Origin: Lepus europaeus
Lineage: Eukaryota > Chordata > Mammalia > Lagomorpha > Leporidae
Assembly (NCBI RefSeq): GCF_033115175.1
Contig: NC_084850.1
Location: 100,813,439-100,877,438 of the forward strand
Direction: 5' to 3'
DNA length: 64,000 bases
The notes below the pieces were generated by a model. It worked only from the letters and a program-made list of their open reading frames with translations, was not told the origin of the DNA and searched no databases. This document shows positions 36,260-47,739 of this stretch, in pieces. A program made the translations under genes and the position numbers. Positions within the stretch are counted from its first letter, which is position 1; each line of letters starts with the position of its first letter.

Positions 36260-38252
36260 ATGTCGGAGGTACGGCTGCCACCGTTACGCGCCCTGGACGA
36301 CTTTGTTCTGGGGCCGGCGCGTCTGGCGGTTCCTGATCCATGCGACCCACAACGGTGGTGTCACCGTGTCATCAACAACCTGCTCTACTATCAAACCAAC
36401 TATCTTCTGTGCTTCGGCTTCACGCTCGCAGTGGCCGGGTGAGGGGAGGGAGCGAGGCGCCGGTTGGTCGGAGACGCCTTAGAGGACGGGGAGGGGGAAC
36501 CTGGTGAGGGAGGGGGAGAGGGAAGGGGCCACCAGGCCGGGAAGAGCGAAATTGGTAGGGATGGAGGGTCTGAGGGCTTTTGAAGGAGGTGGAACCTGGT
36601 TATGAGAGGGCCTGGTGGGGATGGATCGTGGCCGGGGAAGGCCTGTGGAGAACGGAGGGTCTGGTGGGAAGACCCGGGAGGGATGGAAAAAGTGAGGAAC
36701 TGAAGGGGGGAAGTGGGCTGGGAGGCGGACCTGAAAACAAGGAGGCTCCGAAAGAGGGGTTGAGAGTCTGTAGGGGACGGCGGGGAGGAGTCAGGGCAGG
36801 ACCAGGGACGCGGTGAAGTTGAAGGGTTTGTGGGAGGTGGACCTGTGTGGTATCCGGACCTGGAGGGGGAGCCTAGCTGTGACCGGAATGCACCTCGAGC
36901 CAGTGCCTGGGGGGGAACTTGGGCCCAGAGGGAAGACCAGATAAGGCTGGAGGATCTGGAGGAGGGACTTGGGCGGGAACCCAAAGCCAGGAGAGGATTC
37001 TAGCAGTGCTGGGGGGGGGGGTGGAATCTCTAGGGAAATGCGAGACTGGAGGGGGCGTCCGGCAGGGGTCCTGTGAGGACCCTGGGCCTGACGAGAGGGA
37101 AAAGTGTGGGGACCCAGGGTCCAGAGGAAGCTTCTCTGGGACTGGGTGAGAAATGGGGGACATGGGCAGGTTGGGGGGCCCCCGCAGGGTAGTCAGAAGG
37201 AAAGACCAGGGAAGTGAGTGTTGGGAGCCCGAGGGGTCTGGCGGGATGGGATGACTTCAGGAAGGTGGTAAAGTAGGGTAGGAATGACACGGAGGAAACG
37301 AGGGCCCGCAGGGGGTCTGAAGGCAGCGGAAGCCCTGGAGGATGGACCTGTAGGAGACAAGACTAGCGGGATTGCTGCATCGGAGGGCCCAGAGACGGGG
37401 GACCCAAGGGTCTTGGGGCTCAGGATCGGGTGGATGGTGGTCCGGGCAACTAGTTCCCTTGTCCCCACAGATACATGAGCCCGCAACACACGCTCCTTGG
37501 CGCTCTGACAATGGTGGCAGCCCTCGGCATACTGACGTGGGCAGCCGAGTCCCGTGCAGCCATACGCCGCTGCCGTCGCAACCACCCTGCTGCCTGCATG
37601 GCCGCGGTGCTGGCCTTCAGCCTCCTGGTTCTCTGGCTCGCCGGCGGCGCTTACACCTTCCTACTCAGCATCGCCACGCCAGTGCTTCGTGAGTCTCCAC
37701 TACTGCGGGAAAGGGCCAACCTGTACTTAAAGCGCCAGGCCTGGCCTGCCCTAGTTCCTGGGCTGAGGGGGCTGGGAAACCCAGGAGGCATGGCTTAAAA
37801 GTGCCTTTCTTGTCTTGACTCCCCACCCCCACCCCCTTTTGGGAAACACCCCTCTTACTGCCACCTCTTTGGGGATCACTCCTGGTGTTAAGTGCCTTCC
37901 ACTGGCCAGGTCCCCGTTACAAAGAGCCCTCCCTGGCCACGCCCCCCCCCCTTGCAAAGAGAATTATTCCACCACACTTTCATGATCAGAGCTACCCTGG
38001 CCACTCACCATTCCATCACTCTACCAGGGCACCAGTTCCCTTCTGTGGGCCCCAACTGGTGTGGGCTGAGGACTCATCCCACTGACCCCACCCCTCTTGG
38101 TACTGCCCACAGTGATCCTGGTGCACGCCTCCCTGCGCCTGCGCAACCTTAAAAACAAGATTGAGAACAAGATCGAGAGCATTGGTCTCAAGCGGACACC
38201 AATGGGGCTCATCCTAGAGGCACTGGGACAAGAGCAGGAGGCTGGATCCTAG
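36260..38252 (+). CDS. PRAF2: PRA1 family protein 2 (3 exons)
   Basis: Exons 36260-36438, 37471-37688 and 38113-38252 join in frame to 178 codons plus stop, equal to human PRAF2 (JM4). The N-terminus [18 protein letters not shown] and the C-terminus with [19 protein letters not shown] are family hallmarks. Hydrophobic blocks at about residues 40-75 ([13 protein letters not shown] onward) and 100-140 fit the PRA1 layout of paired membrane hairpins. The family sits in ER, Golgi and endosomal membranes, binds Rab GTPases and affects membrane-protein export; PRAF2 is enriched in neurons. It starts about 0.6 kb after WDR45 on the same strand. No breaks seen. Confidence 0.98.
36439..37470 (+). repeat. 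G-rich degenerate minisatellite-like PRAF2 intron 1
   Basis: The whole 1-kb intron is G-rich on the sense strand. It repeats loose units built on 'ggacctg', 'ggagggtctggtggg' and 'gggaagacc', and includes an 11-G run at 37,011-37,021. No regular period was measured by eye. Strong G-skew just after a CpG-island promoter fits R-loop or G-quadruplex potential. Confidence 0.6.
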
Positions 38253-38856
38253 GGGCCTGGGATCTGTGCCCCAACGTGGAGAGTATTAACTCCCAACCCC
38301 ACCCAAGACCCTGAGCCCTTTCCCAGCCCTCAAACTAGTAATCTAGAGTCCCTTGCCCTGCCCTTGCCCCCCCCCCAAAAAAAAAAAAAAAGAATAAGAC
38401 ATCTATATCAGCCCTGCCTTGGTCTCAAACTAGGCTATTCCTTTCTCACACACACACCCATTACCCCTGGTTCCTGAACCACAGTCTTCCCTAGCCCTAA
38501 ACTTGGGAACCAAAGCCACCACATCTAGCCCCAAATCTGGGGCTTAAGACCACAACATCCATGGCCAACATCAAACTGTGGACCCAGAGACACTCCTAAC
38601 CCCAATGTGGGACTGGCCCATCTCCCATGCTGAGCCCCAAAGCTGGGGTCTGGGATAAGGTATTGTGACATCTTGAACCAAAGCCCCATGCTCAGCCCAT
38701 CTCTGGGGTGGAGTCAAACATCCTGACCCTGTTTGAACTTTTGGTCCCAGGTGATCCCAACCAGTCCCCTTACCATCCACTCCCTCCCATGTTCCACAGT
38801 GGCCAGGACCAAGGAGTTGAGTGGAGGTGGGGCATATATATCAGTATTACCGCAAC

Positions 38857-38862
38857 AATAAA
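38857..38862 (+). terminator. PRAF2: Likely PRAF2 poly(A) signal
   Basis: AATAAA about 600 bp after the stop codon. An A-run with AGAATAAG at 38,378-38,397 is a weaker alternative and may be internal. Confidence 0.6.
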
Positions 38863-39204
38863 AGCTGTTGCATCTTCCAAGGCAATCTGGGCCTCCTGGG
38901 TAAAGTCCTTATTTATGTCAATGAGGAAGTGGCCTAGAGACTTCTGGCTGGCTGTCAACTATGTGGGCTGAATGGGTGATCTCTGAGGCCCTTCCTCAAT
39001 CCTGTTACCTCCGGATCAGTGTGAAAGCCTAAGGAAGAAGTTAGGGGCACTGTTTACTCTCATCATTAGCATTATTAAGAGTTCTTGTTTGAGGTTGGCT
39101 GTGAATCTGAGCAGAGGCAAAGGAGTTGCCCCACGTCACAGGGCAAGCCACAAGCAGATGGCTTAGGCTACTTCCATGGTATTCTTCTTCCTGTAAAAAT
39201 ATGA

Positions 39205-39530
39205 GGGGAGGCTGGGCATTGAGCACGCTGTGTTAAGCTGCCCCTTGAGAAACCTGCATCCCATACTGGAGTGCCTGGTTCCAGTCAGCTGCTCTGCTTC
39301 TGAACAAGCTCCCTGCTAACGTGCCTGGGAGGCAGCAGGTGATGGCTCAAGTGCTTGGGCCCCAGCCACCCATGTGGGAGACCCAGATGGAGCTCCTGAC
39401 TCCAGGCTTTGGGCCTTGCCCAGCCCTGGCTGTTGTGGGTCTCTGGGGAGTAAACCAGCAGATGGAAGATTCCCCTGCCTCTCCTTCTCTGTCACTCTTT
39501 CAAGTAAAATAAACCTCTTTTAAAAATTAT
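39205..39530 (+). repeat. Older C-repeat SINE
   Basis: From 'ggggaggctgggcattgagcacg' to 'tttcaagtaaaataaacctctttt'. Diverged, without CT microsatellite; it abuts the MITE at 39,531. The preceding 38,870-39,204 shows nothing recognisable. Confidence 0.85.
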
Positions 39531-39603
39531 GAAGTCTTCAAAAGCTTAATGGAAAGTGACTATCTTTGAATTCTATTTTCCATGAACTTTTTGAAGTACC
39601 CTA
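39531..39603. mobile_element. Second copy of the tiny mariner-like MITE
   Basis: About 73 bp, left end GAAGTCTTCAAAAGCTTAATGG, right end CCATGAACTTTTTGAAGTACCC: imperfect inverted repeats beside TA. The right end pairs with the copy at 3.35 kb. Confidence 0.6.
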
Positions 39604-39617
39604 ATATATTTTCCAGT

Positions 39618-40271
39618 CTTTTATAAAACTTATTTGAAAGGCACAGTAAGAGAGAAAGAGAGAGGTCTTCCATCCGCTAGTTCACTCCCCAAGTGGCTGC
39701 AATGGCCAGGTTGGGCCAGGCTGAGCCAGGAGCCAGGAGTGCCAGGAACTGCAGGTCTCCCCCATGGGTGCAGGGGCCCAAGCACTTCGGCCATCTTCCA
39801 TTACTTTCCCAGGTGCATTAGCAGGGAGCTGGATCAGAAGTGGAGCATCCAGGCCGGCACCGCGGCTCACTAGGCTAATCCTCTGCCTGTGGCGCCGGCA
39901 CCCCAGGTTCTAGTCCCGGTTGGGGCACCGGATTCTGTCCTGGTTGCTCCTCTTCCAGTCCAGCTCTCTGCTGTGGCCCAGGAAGGCAGTGGAGGATGGC
40001 CCAAGTGCTTGGGCCCTGCACCCGCATGGAAGACCAAGAGGAAGCACCTGGCTCCTGGCTTCGTATCGGCACAGCGCACCAGCCGGTAGCAGCCATTTGG
40101 GGGGTGAACCAACAGAAGGAAGATCTTTCTTTCTGTGTCTCTCTAACTCTGCCTGTCAAAAAAAAAAAAAGAAGAAGAAGAAGTGGAGCATCCAGGACTT
40201 GAACCGGTGCCTGTATGGGATGCCAGCACTGCAGTCAGGGACTTTACCTGCCATGCCACCATGCTGGCCCC
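39618..40271 (-). repeat. C-repeat SINE split by a young SINE
   Basis: The reverse SINE runs 39,618-39,853 and resumes at 40,181-40,271 ('aagtggagcatccaggacttgaacc' to 'accatgctggcccc'). Confidence 0.9.
39854..40180 (+). repeat. Young-type C-repeat SINE nested in a reverse SINE
   Basis: CCGGCACCGCGGCTCACTAGG to CTGTCAAAAAAAAAAAAG, followed by (GAA)n. AAGTGGAGCATCCAGG at 39,838-39,853 and 40,181-40,196 is a perfect 16-bp target duplication copied from the host SINE. Confidence 0.93.
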
Positions 40272-40345
40272 TATTTTCCAGGCTTAATTAAAGGTGTGGC
40301 CTACAAAACAAGGCAGAGGAGTAGCACATGGATTCGGTTTACACA

Positions 40346-40351
40346 TTTATT
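40346..40351 (-). terminator. CCDC120: CCDC120 poly(A) signal
   Basis: TTTATT on the plus strand, i.e. AATAAA in the CCDC120 sense. The 3' untranslated region would run from 41,329 down to about 40,330, ending about 1.5 kb from the PRAF2 end (tail-to-tail). Confidence 0.7.
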
Positions 40352-41329
40352 ATAGAAATCCCCTTCCAGTGTGAGTAGTGTCTTGGGCCCAGATCCATTT
40401 GTACAAAAAGAAAAGTTTTAATACCAGGTCAAGGGGGGAGGGGAACCCCCAACTCCAGTTAATCACAGACAGGTATCATAGAAAACACAGCTTGTGTGAT
40501 TTGTTTAAAAAGTGAGTGGAAGGAAAGCCAAGGAAGACGTGACGTGGCCTGCGGCCCATAGCCAGACGTCACCTGAGGATTTTACTGGCGTCTTCTGATG
40601 CCAGGTTCAACCACAGCAGCATCCCAGGACACAGCACACCCGAGGGCTCTGCCCCTTGCTCCTCCTTTGGGGCCTCCTGATTGGCACGGTCAGGGCAGAG
40701 GCCCAGGGCACAGGCAGGGATGCAGCCTCCTTCAGGGACCACACCCAGAGACTTCAATCCTTCCAAGTGTAGGCAGAGCCCAGCTCCCCCAAAACTGCCC
40801 TGGTGGGGAGTGGCAGGGAGTTCTGTGCACACCAGAGTCTCCTGGCTGCCCCAAACAGGGCCCTGAGACCCTACATGGTCCGTTTTGTGGAGGGGGTTCC
40901 TGAATGGAACAGGCTGGGCATGGGGACAGGAATGAACCCAACCAGGACAAGATCACAGTTTCCCTTTTATAAAATGCCTAGTGCAGGGTGGGGGGCGGGG
41001 GGGAAGACAGTGAATACCTAAATCACAACTGTAAACAGAAATGGAGGAGGAGCGTGGAATCCCCAGGACATCACTCCCATCTCCTTTAAGCTGGCTAGGG
41101 TCCCCCAGTCCCCAGCCCAGTGTGAGAGGAGAACCAGGGTGTCAGACACCTTCCCAGGCCCACGCAGAGCCAGGGAGGGGCGTTGGAAGATCAGCTGGGT
41201 GCCCTCCCCGCCCCCCGCCCCGCCCTGCCCAAGACTGAGAGCAGCCACATCTCAGGGCTCAGCGAGGTCAGCTGTGTGCTCCCCAGACTGGAGTCATGCC
41301 CAGGCCAACGTGAGATGTATCAGAAGGGG

Positions 41330-41444
41330 TCAGACCAGCGTCCCCGGGGTCTGGGGGTCAGAACTGGAGGACTGCTCCCCCTCTAGCGTCAGGTCACTTA
41401 AACGAGCGCTCAGCTCCGGGGGGTACAGGAAGTCCGCGTAGTAT
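41330..41444 (-). CDS. CCDC120: CCDC120 alternative last coding exon
   Basis: Acceptor CTTCCAAAG|ATAC at 41,444; 115 bases code ..YYADFLYPPELSARLSDLTL.. and end QTPGTLV-stop at 41,330. It joins exon 8 at its internal donor GGCAG|GTATGG (41,875). Without that splice, exon 8 continues for GGCFY and stops. The 38-residue tail looks coding (no stop, acidic/Ser composition ending in a TLV C-terminus). Confidence 0.8.
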
Positions 41445-44400
41445 CTTTGGAAGGGGTAGCAGGAATCCGGAAACAGGTAGAGGAGAGAGGAAAAGACAGA
41501 CAAGACACAGAAAGAGAGAGGAAGAGGTTCGTTAAAGAGGTGGAGGCAGGCACAGGACAGTACCTCCAGGCTCCCAAGCACGGGGCACAGAGAAGAGGAA
41601 GAAAATGATGAAGGGCACGGGGTGCCCCTTCCTCTCAGCACCCTGGCTTCAAGGCTTATCTTCACCTGACCAGCACTAGCGAAAACCTACTCTTCTACAG
41701 CTCGCGGAAGACCTGCTGCTACCAAAGCCCAAGCTCTGCCTCCACCAGGACCCCAAGTACTAATGCGGGTTGTGCCCGGCCATTAGCTCTCATGCCTGGC
41801 TGCTCCCTGGCCTGGGTAACCTTACCATCTGCCTCAAGAGACCCCGAACCCATCAGTAAAAGCAGCCTCCATACCTGCCAGAGACAGGGGGCGCCGTGAA
41901 ACTCCTCGAGTGTGGGAGAGGTGCCTGGCTGGGAGCCCCGTACAGCGCCTGGCCCACCTCATAGCATCGGGCGTGGAGGAAGGACGGGTGTGGTGGGCCC
42001 ATGTGGGGGGGCACAGGCCGGCGCTGGGGCCCCGCAGCCAATCCCGAGTTCCGGATGTACCAGTCCCGCAGCCCCTCCAGGGCGAGATTCTTGTGGCCAC
42101 TGCGCTCGCCGGCAGGTGGGATACGGGTGGGTGGGGGCATCCACAGCAGAGGGTTGGGATGGACCTCCGGACCCTCGGCAGCCTCTGGGGCCAGGCCACA
42201 GGGCTTGGTGCGGGTAGCACGGGTGTGGGGGTCCTTGCTGCGGAGGAGGGGGCTGCTGCCGTCAGCTGCATACACAGGTGGTGGGCCGGGCAGCATGGCC
42301 AGGAGCCCATCCCGACGGGAGAGGGGTCCTGGGACCTCAGCTGCAGGCAGCAGCTCCCCCCAGCCTGCTCCGCTGCCACCGCGGGGCAGGCCCCGGTCAG
42401 GGGAATAGTCCAAGAGGAAGTCCCCACACACAGGTGGGAGCCGGGGGACCCCGCGGGAGGCAGGGGCAGCTGAGCTCGGCCGGGCGGCCCGGGGAGGGTC
42501 TGGGGGGCCAGCTGTGCGGGAGGAGAAGGCAGGGGCTGGTTGGGGACGCTCATACAGCACCTCACTGCTCTTGCAGACTGGGGGACCAGCAGCAGGGGGA
42601 GCCAGAGGGGCCGGTGGGGAGCCAGCTCCCCCTCCAGCCGCCCGGTCCACCAGCAGGGCCTCAGAGCTGTTGCTGCGGCGAGTGCGAGCTGCGAAGAGGG
42701 AGGCACGATCGGAGGCAGGGTCTGCCCGGGGGAAGCCCATCTGGGAGTCCTGGCTGCCGGACCACTGGCGAGAATGGAGGCCTTCGGGTCTGAGGTGCAG
42801 GCGGGGGTGTAATGAAAGTAGGGTCAGAAAAATCAGGCAGATGGCCCGCTCCCTGCCTATCTCAGCCCTGAGTCTCTGCTTTCCCATCTCCAAAATGGGC
42901 CCCAGGTTCCAAGCTGTGGAGTGGCACCAAAAGGCAGCTGAGGTTTCTTCCCAGGCTGGAGGGCTCAGGGGGTCCTGGGGCAACGAAGTATAGAGCTAGA
43001 GATGAAGCCAGCACAAAGCGTTCTTGGTAATACACCTGCTCCTTGGGCCCTGCCAACACCCTTCTCGTGGCTCTGTGCTACTCCCAGGACGCAGTCCTAG
43101 TCCTCCTAGGCTAAGAATACAAATCCCTGCCGGAAGTCTCTGTCCCACCAAGAATATGACCCACCCAAACCACCGCCCACCCCAACAGCAGTCATTCACA
43201 GAATGCAAAGCCCACAGGCACAGCCTAGGGCAAGTGGGCACTCCTAAGTACTTGGTTCAGCAGCAGCAGGACGCTGCTAACAAGCAGGGGACTCTTGACT
43301 GCACTGAAATCCCAGGACTTCTGTTTGCTAGCAAGTTACCCGACCTTTGTGTGCTGCAGTTTCCTGTCTATCACATGGGAATAATGATAGCACCCCCAGC
43401 CCCCACCTCGTGGGGATCTTGGGATGATTCGGTGAGCGGACAGCATGTAACATGCCCAGTTACTAGCAGGTGTCGGATAAGGAACCTACTACTCCCAGGC
43501 CTTTGAAAGGCCGCTTCACAAAGGAGGAGGGAAATGACTTGTCCACCATGCACAGACTCTGGTGCTTCTGCCCCCAATCCCCATCCTGTTTTCCATCAAG
43601 ACAACTGCTTTTCACCTTTCAAACTCCAGCCTCCTGTGCCCTATGCCTTTTGAGAAGTCCCTCCCCAGTGCCTCCGGTTAGAAGTAACGGTGCCCTCCAA
43701 TGATCCTCAAATCCCCCCCTCAGAGCCTTCTTACTTGCAGAGCTGGGGGCCAGAGCCCCGGGTGAGCACAGGAGTGGCAGGCACACTTCGCCCCTCAAAG
43801 CTGGAGGCACTCCTGGGCAGCGAGCGTGTGGGGCTAGACAGAGACGGGCAGGCCCAGGCCAGGGCCCTGGTTAGAGACTGGACACCCAGCAGGATCTCCT
43901 GCCGGCGGAGGCTCACACTCCCATGCCCGGCCCCTGGGGAAAGGAGGCAAGGGTCTCCTGCTCACCTGGTGGGGCTGGCCACAGAATTCCGTCGGCTCTT
44001 CAGATCCCCATAAAGATCTGACGGGGGCGGTTTCCACGGGGTTCGCCGCTCAGGGCTCCCCCCAGATACTGTCCGCAGCTGGTCCCAAGCCTTGGGTGGC
44101 GAGGGGCGTTCAGCCAGGGAGAAGCATCCACGAGGCTCCTCTGGGCGGAAGAGAGGAAGTGAGGTAGAATCCAATGAGAGGGGCCTACTGCGGGCAGGAC
44201 AGGTTGTGGCTGCAAAGCAAAAGGTTAGGGGACCAGCGCAGGAGGGGAGGGGCAGGTGCTAAGACAGGCGTAGGCAGACTGGGGAGGAGCTAAGGGATGA
44301 GACAGGGCAAAAGGCGTGGCAGAGGGGCTGACAACTAGGTCCTGGGAGTGACGGGACAGGGGCAGGATGAAGCTGCAAAGATGGGGGGCTCACAGGAAGA

Positions 44401-46674
44401 CAGAGCACAGCTGAGGACGAGCTGAAGGGGTTAGCGGAGGGGCCGAAGGGACAGAGGAGTTGGGGACAGGTCCTCACCGTTATCATGGCTGGCCCCAGAC
44501 TCTGACAGGGAGCTGCTCTCCGAGTGCAGAACTACGTCCTCTACAGGTGAGAAGAAGGAAAACCTGGCCTCACACTCCAAGGTCTCAGAACCATCCCCTA
44601 TGCCATCAGACTGGACAGGCTCCTCCTTGCCCTGTGCCCTTGCCAAGAGTCCACCTTGACCTGAATCCAATACCACCAGCAGCCTGGTTCCTCATGCTCC
44701 TAGTACCTACAGGTCAGGCCCCCTTGGCCTGCCCTTTCGCAGTACCCAATTTATTCCAACTCTTCCTACAGGTTGGGCCCCTTAAGTTACCTCCTGGGCT
44801 TCACTGGCTGTTCACCCACGCCCCTTAGCCATCAGACTCACTAGCCCACTCTCTCACTCCCTGGTGGGCCACAGTGGGCCAGGCTCACCTTGGCTGAGCT
44901 GAGTGAGGCGCGTGCCCAAGCAGACTCCCTGGGTGGGGACGAGTGCACCTGTGGATAGTGGCAGGGGCTGGGGCGGCGGGAGCCCTGGGAGGCCAAGGCA
45001 CGCCCGGACGTCCCCGAGCTGCTCCTCCAGCTCATGTAGCCTCCGCAGTGCATCGGCCTGCACCTGGCGCCGGCGCCGGCGTTGCTCGGTGCTCAGCTCA
45101 GGGGCCAGGGCCAGGCGGCGGGCAGCGGCTGCGATCTGCTGCTGCACGGATACCTCGCGCTCCAGGGCCTCAAGAGCCAGCTCCTGCAGGGCCCAAGAAG
45201 GGTGGGACAGGATGAAACATTGGAAATGGCGGGGCCCAGCACCCGGGCAGGTCCTCCCTGGGGGTGGGCCTATTCACCAAGGGGCGGAGCTCATTAGTCC
45301 TCTGGGGGTGAGACCTAGCTAAATGAGGGGCGTGGCCTGTCCATCTTCCTGAGGGTGGCAGCTTGTCGGGACAGCATTAGGGACCAGCATCCTCCCACTT
45401 AGCAGGAACCCACTTCTTCAAGCCCTTTCCCTTTCCATCTTAGCCTCCCCCGCAAGATGCAACACCCAGTGTCCGCTCCTATGCCTGTCCCCTCCCTGCC
45501 ATCTTGCTCCTGACCCATCTGCTCACCTCAGCAGGGCACAAGGAGTGATGTGCTGGGTTGGGGTGTGGCGGAGGGTAGGCGCGGGCTGCAGGGGGCCGCC
45601 GGCGGACCAACTGGGGCCGCTCACCAGGCTCCAGTGGGCACTCAGGGGGCAGCTGGCCTGTCAGCTCCTGGGAGGGGCGGGGAGGCAGAGACTACCAGGG
45701 GTTAGCCGGGGGGAGAGGGGATGGGGCAAAGCGGTGATGACGCCAGGAGCTACAGAAGTCCTCCTAGGAGCCCAGCCCTGCTCGGCCCCTCACAATCAGT
45801 ATCTTTCTCCCTCCTCCCAAGAGCTCCACCCGGCAGGTCTGCTGTGTATACCCTCAGCCCCTCACTGGCCCAGACCCTGGGGTGGCTGGCATGGGGAGGC
45901 AGGGAGACCTACTTTGCAATCTGGAATTCTTTTGGTTTATAAAGGTGCACAGTCTATATACACTGATATGACCACACATTCCCTGCAGGGACTGGGGCCA
46001 CCTGGCTTCCACCACATTATTTCTGGCAAACTCTGGACACGCCAGAAAGGGGGGAAATCGAAACCATAAATCACCCCGTATCAGTTCAGGGCCACCTTTG
46101 CTACCAACCTTTGGAAATAACTTTTGTTTTTTGAAGTTCTGGGGATTCCAAGTTGTAAACAGGGGCCCATGGGCCTGTATTCCTATATGTCATTGATTCT
46201 GAGCTATGTAAGCCAACCTTGAAGGAGTGCGAAATGACAGGGAATCCACAGTCCAGACAAGTGGCTTGGCAAGTGCTACCACACTCCAGCTACATGGGGG
46301 CCCGGGCTCCTCACCCCCAACCTGACGCCCCTCGGGCCAGGCCCTCACCGCCTCCTGGAGACACACTTTGCGGAGCTCCTGAAGCTTCAGGCTCAGGGCC
46401 TCCTGCAGGGCCCGCTGCCGGTCAAGCAGCCCCCGCAGACGCTCTGACTTCACCTGGGGGGCAGCCTCTCCAAACGGGGCAGCTAGACACAGAGGGAGCA
46501 AAGATCAGCGGCATGGCCAGGGTGTCGTGGTGCTGCTGTGGGGCCGGGGACCCATCTTTCCCAGGGGGGCAGGTGGTGACTCCGAGCAGGGAAGGAGGCA
46601 GCAGGAGGGGGAAGCAGCTGCTGACCTGGGGCACTGAAGGTAGGTGAGCTGATGAGCTGACCTTTGACTTCCAT
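41330..46674 (-). CDS. CCDC120: Coiled-coil domain-containing protein 120 (9 coding exons, two C-termini)
   Basis: Exons in transcription order: 46674-46626, 46482-46349, 45667-45527, 45183-44889, 44540-44478, 44209-43966, 43833-43735, 42789-41875, 41444-41330. All introns are GT-AG and in phase, giving 684 codons plus stop. If exon 8 is read through its donor, it stops at 41,853 and gives 653 codons. Start MEVKGQLISSPTFSAP. Residues about 17-110 form the CUPID/DUF3338 region (SERLRGLLDRQRALQEALSL), which binds cytohesins; a second helical part with QVQADALRRLHELEEQLGDV follows at about 150-180. The rest is Pro/Ser/Arg-rich and disordered. Known roles: centriole subdistal appendages (ninein recruitment) and neurite growth with cytohesin-2. 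No breaks seen. Confidence 0.95.
43290..43480 (+). repeat. MIR fragment in CCDC120 intron 7
   Basis: 'ctagcaagttacccgacctttgtgtgctgcagtttcctgtctatcacatgggaataatgatagc' follows the MIR order (splicing-independent, antisense to the gene). Confidence 0.75.
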
Positions 46675-47027
46675 CCTGCTGCTGTCCACAGGCCGTGGCT
46701 GGTGGCTGGACAGGGCCTGGCAGTGATGCAGAGCGCCATGAAGGAGGTTCATCCTGTGATACCCCAGGCCCCTGCCTGCCCCAGCTTTTCCCACGCCTCA
46801 GCTGGAATAAGGAGTACCCTGACCCCACCGCCTGCTCGATCTGCCCTCTGGGAATGTGTGTTGCCGTCTGGATCCCCCTTGGTCCCCAGTACCTTGGCTC
46901 CCTTCCCATTGAGTGGGAGCACAGCAAGTGGGGAGCTGGGCGGACTTCCAACGCCTCCTCAGAGGCCCATGGGCCACAGCCAGGAGTCTTGCCTGGGGAG
47001 AGAATTCATGGCACAGATTCAGCCGAA

Positions 47028-47205
47028 GATAACAACAACCCGTACTCATTAAGCACCTGGGTGCCTGGAACAGCTACCCACTGTGCTGCGTTTAATCTTC
47101 ACAACCACCCGCTGAGGTGGCTTTCTGATTATTGCTGTCCCTCTTTTAGAGACGATGGACATTAGGAAGGCAGAGAGGTGATGTTACTTGCCCACGGCCA
47201 AGGAT
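47028..47205 (-). repeat. MIR fragment, reverse, in CCDC120 intron 1
   Basis: 'tttaatcttcacaaccacccgctgaggtgg', 'cttttagagacgatgg' and 'gtgatgttacttgcccacggcca' are the MIR core in reverse complement. Confidence 0.75.
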
Positions 47206-47401
47206 ATAGATAAACCCACTCCTCTGGTCGTACACTCCCTCGCTATAGCTGCTCCAACCCCTCCAACTTCCTAAGCTCCCCAAGTCCATCAGGCCTCAGG
47301 GCCTTCATCTAGGTTTTTGGCAACTTTTCACCACTCCAGCCCCTGCTTCTCACTGAGTATGCTGGGACTTCAATGTAACTGCCAGAAGTGGGCCCCCTGT
47401 G

Positions 47402-47731
47402 ATGGGGCCCGCACTGTGGCATAACGAGTAGAGCCTCTGCCTGTGGTGCCGCCATCCTATATGGGCGCCGGTTCGAGTCCTGGCTGCTGCACTTCTGATC
47501 CAGCTCTCTGCTGTGGCCTGGGAAAGCAGTAAAAGATGGCCCAAGTCCTTGGGCCCCTGCACCCATGTGGGAGACCCAGAGGAAGCTCCTGGCTTCGGAT
47601 CAGTGCAGCTTTGGCTATTGTGGCCATCTGGGGAGTGGACCAGCAGATGGAAGACCTCTCTCTCTGCCTCTACCTCTTTGTAACTCTGCCTTTCAAATAA
47701 ATAAGTAAATCTGAAAAAAAAAAAAAAGAAG
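47402..47731 (+). repeat. C-repeat SINE with a long TSD
   Basis: The only SINE between 40.3 and 52.7 kb. AGAAGTGGGCCCCCTGTG before and AGAAGTGGGCCCCTGTG after it are target duplications differing by one C. Confidence 0.93.
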
Positions 47732-47739
47732 TGGGCCCC

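Noticed and set aside
36400-36984. 194-codon minus-strand ORF in PRAF2 intron 1
   Set aside because: Pro/Ser-rich translation of the G-rich repetitive intron with no domain.
41834-42706. 290-codon alternative frame within CCDC120 exon 8
   Set aside because: Runs antiparallel in frame to the true CCDC120 frame, which carries the family C-terminus. Long only because of high GC and few stops.
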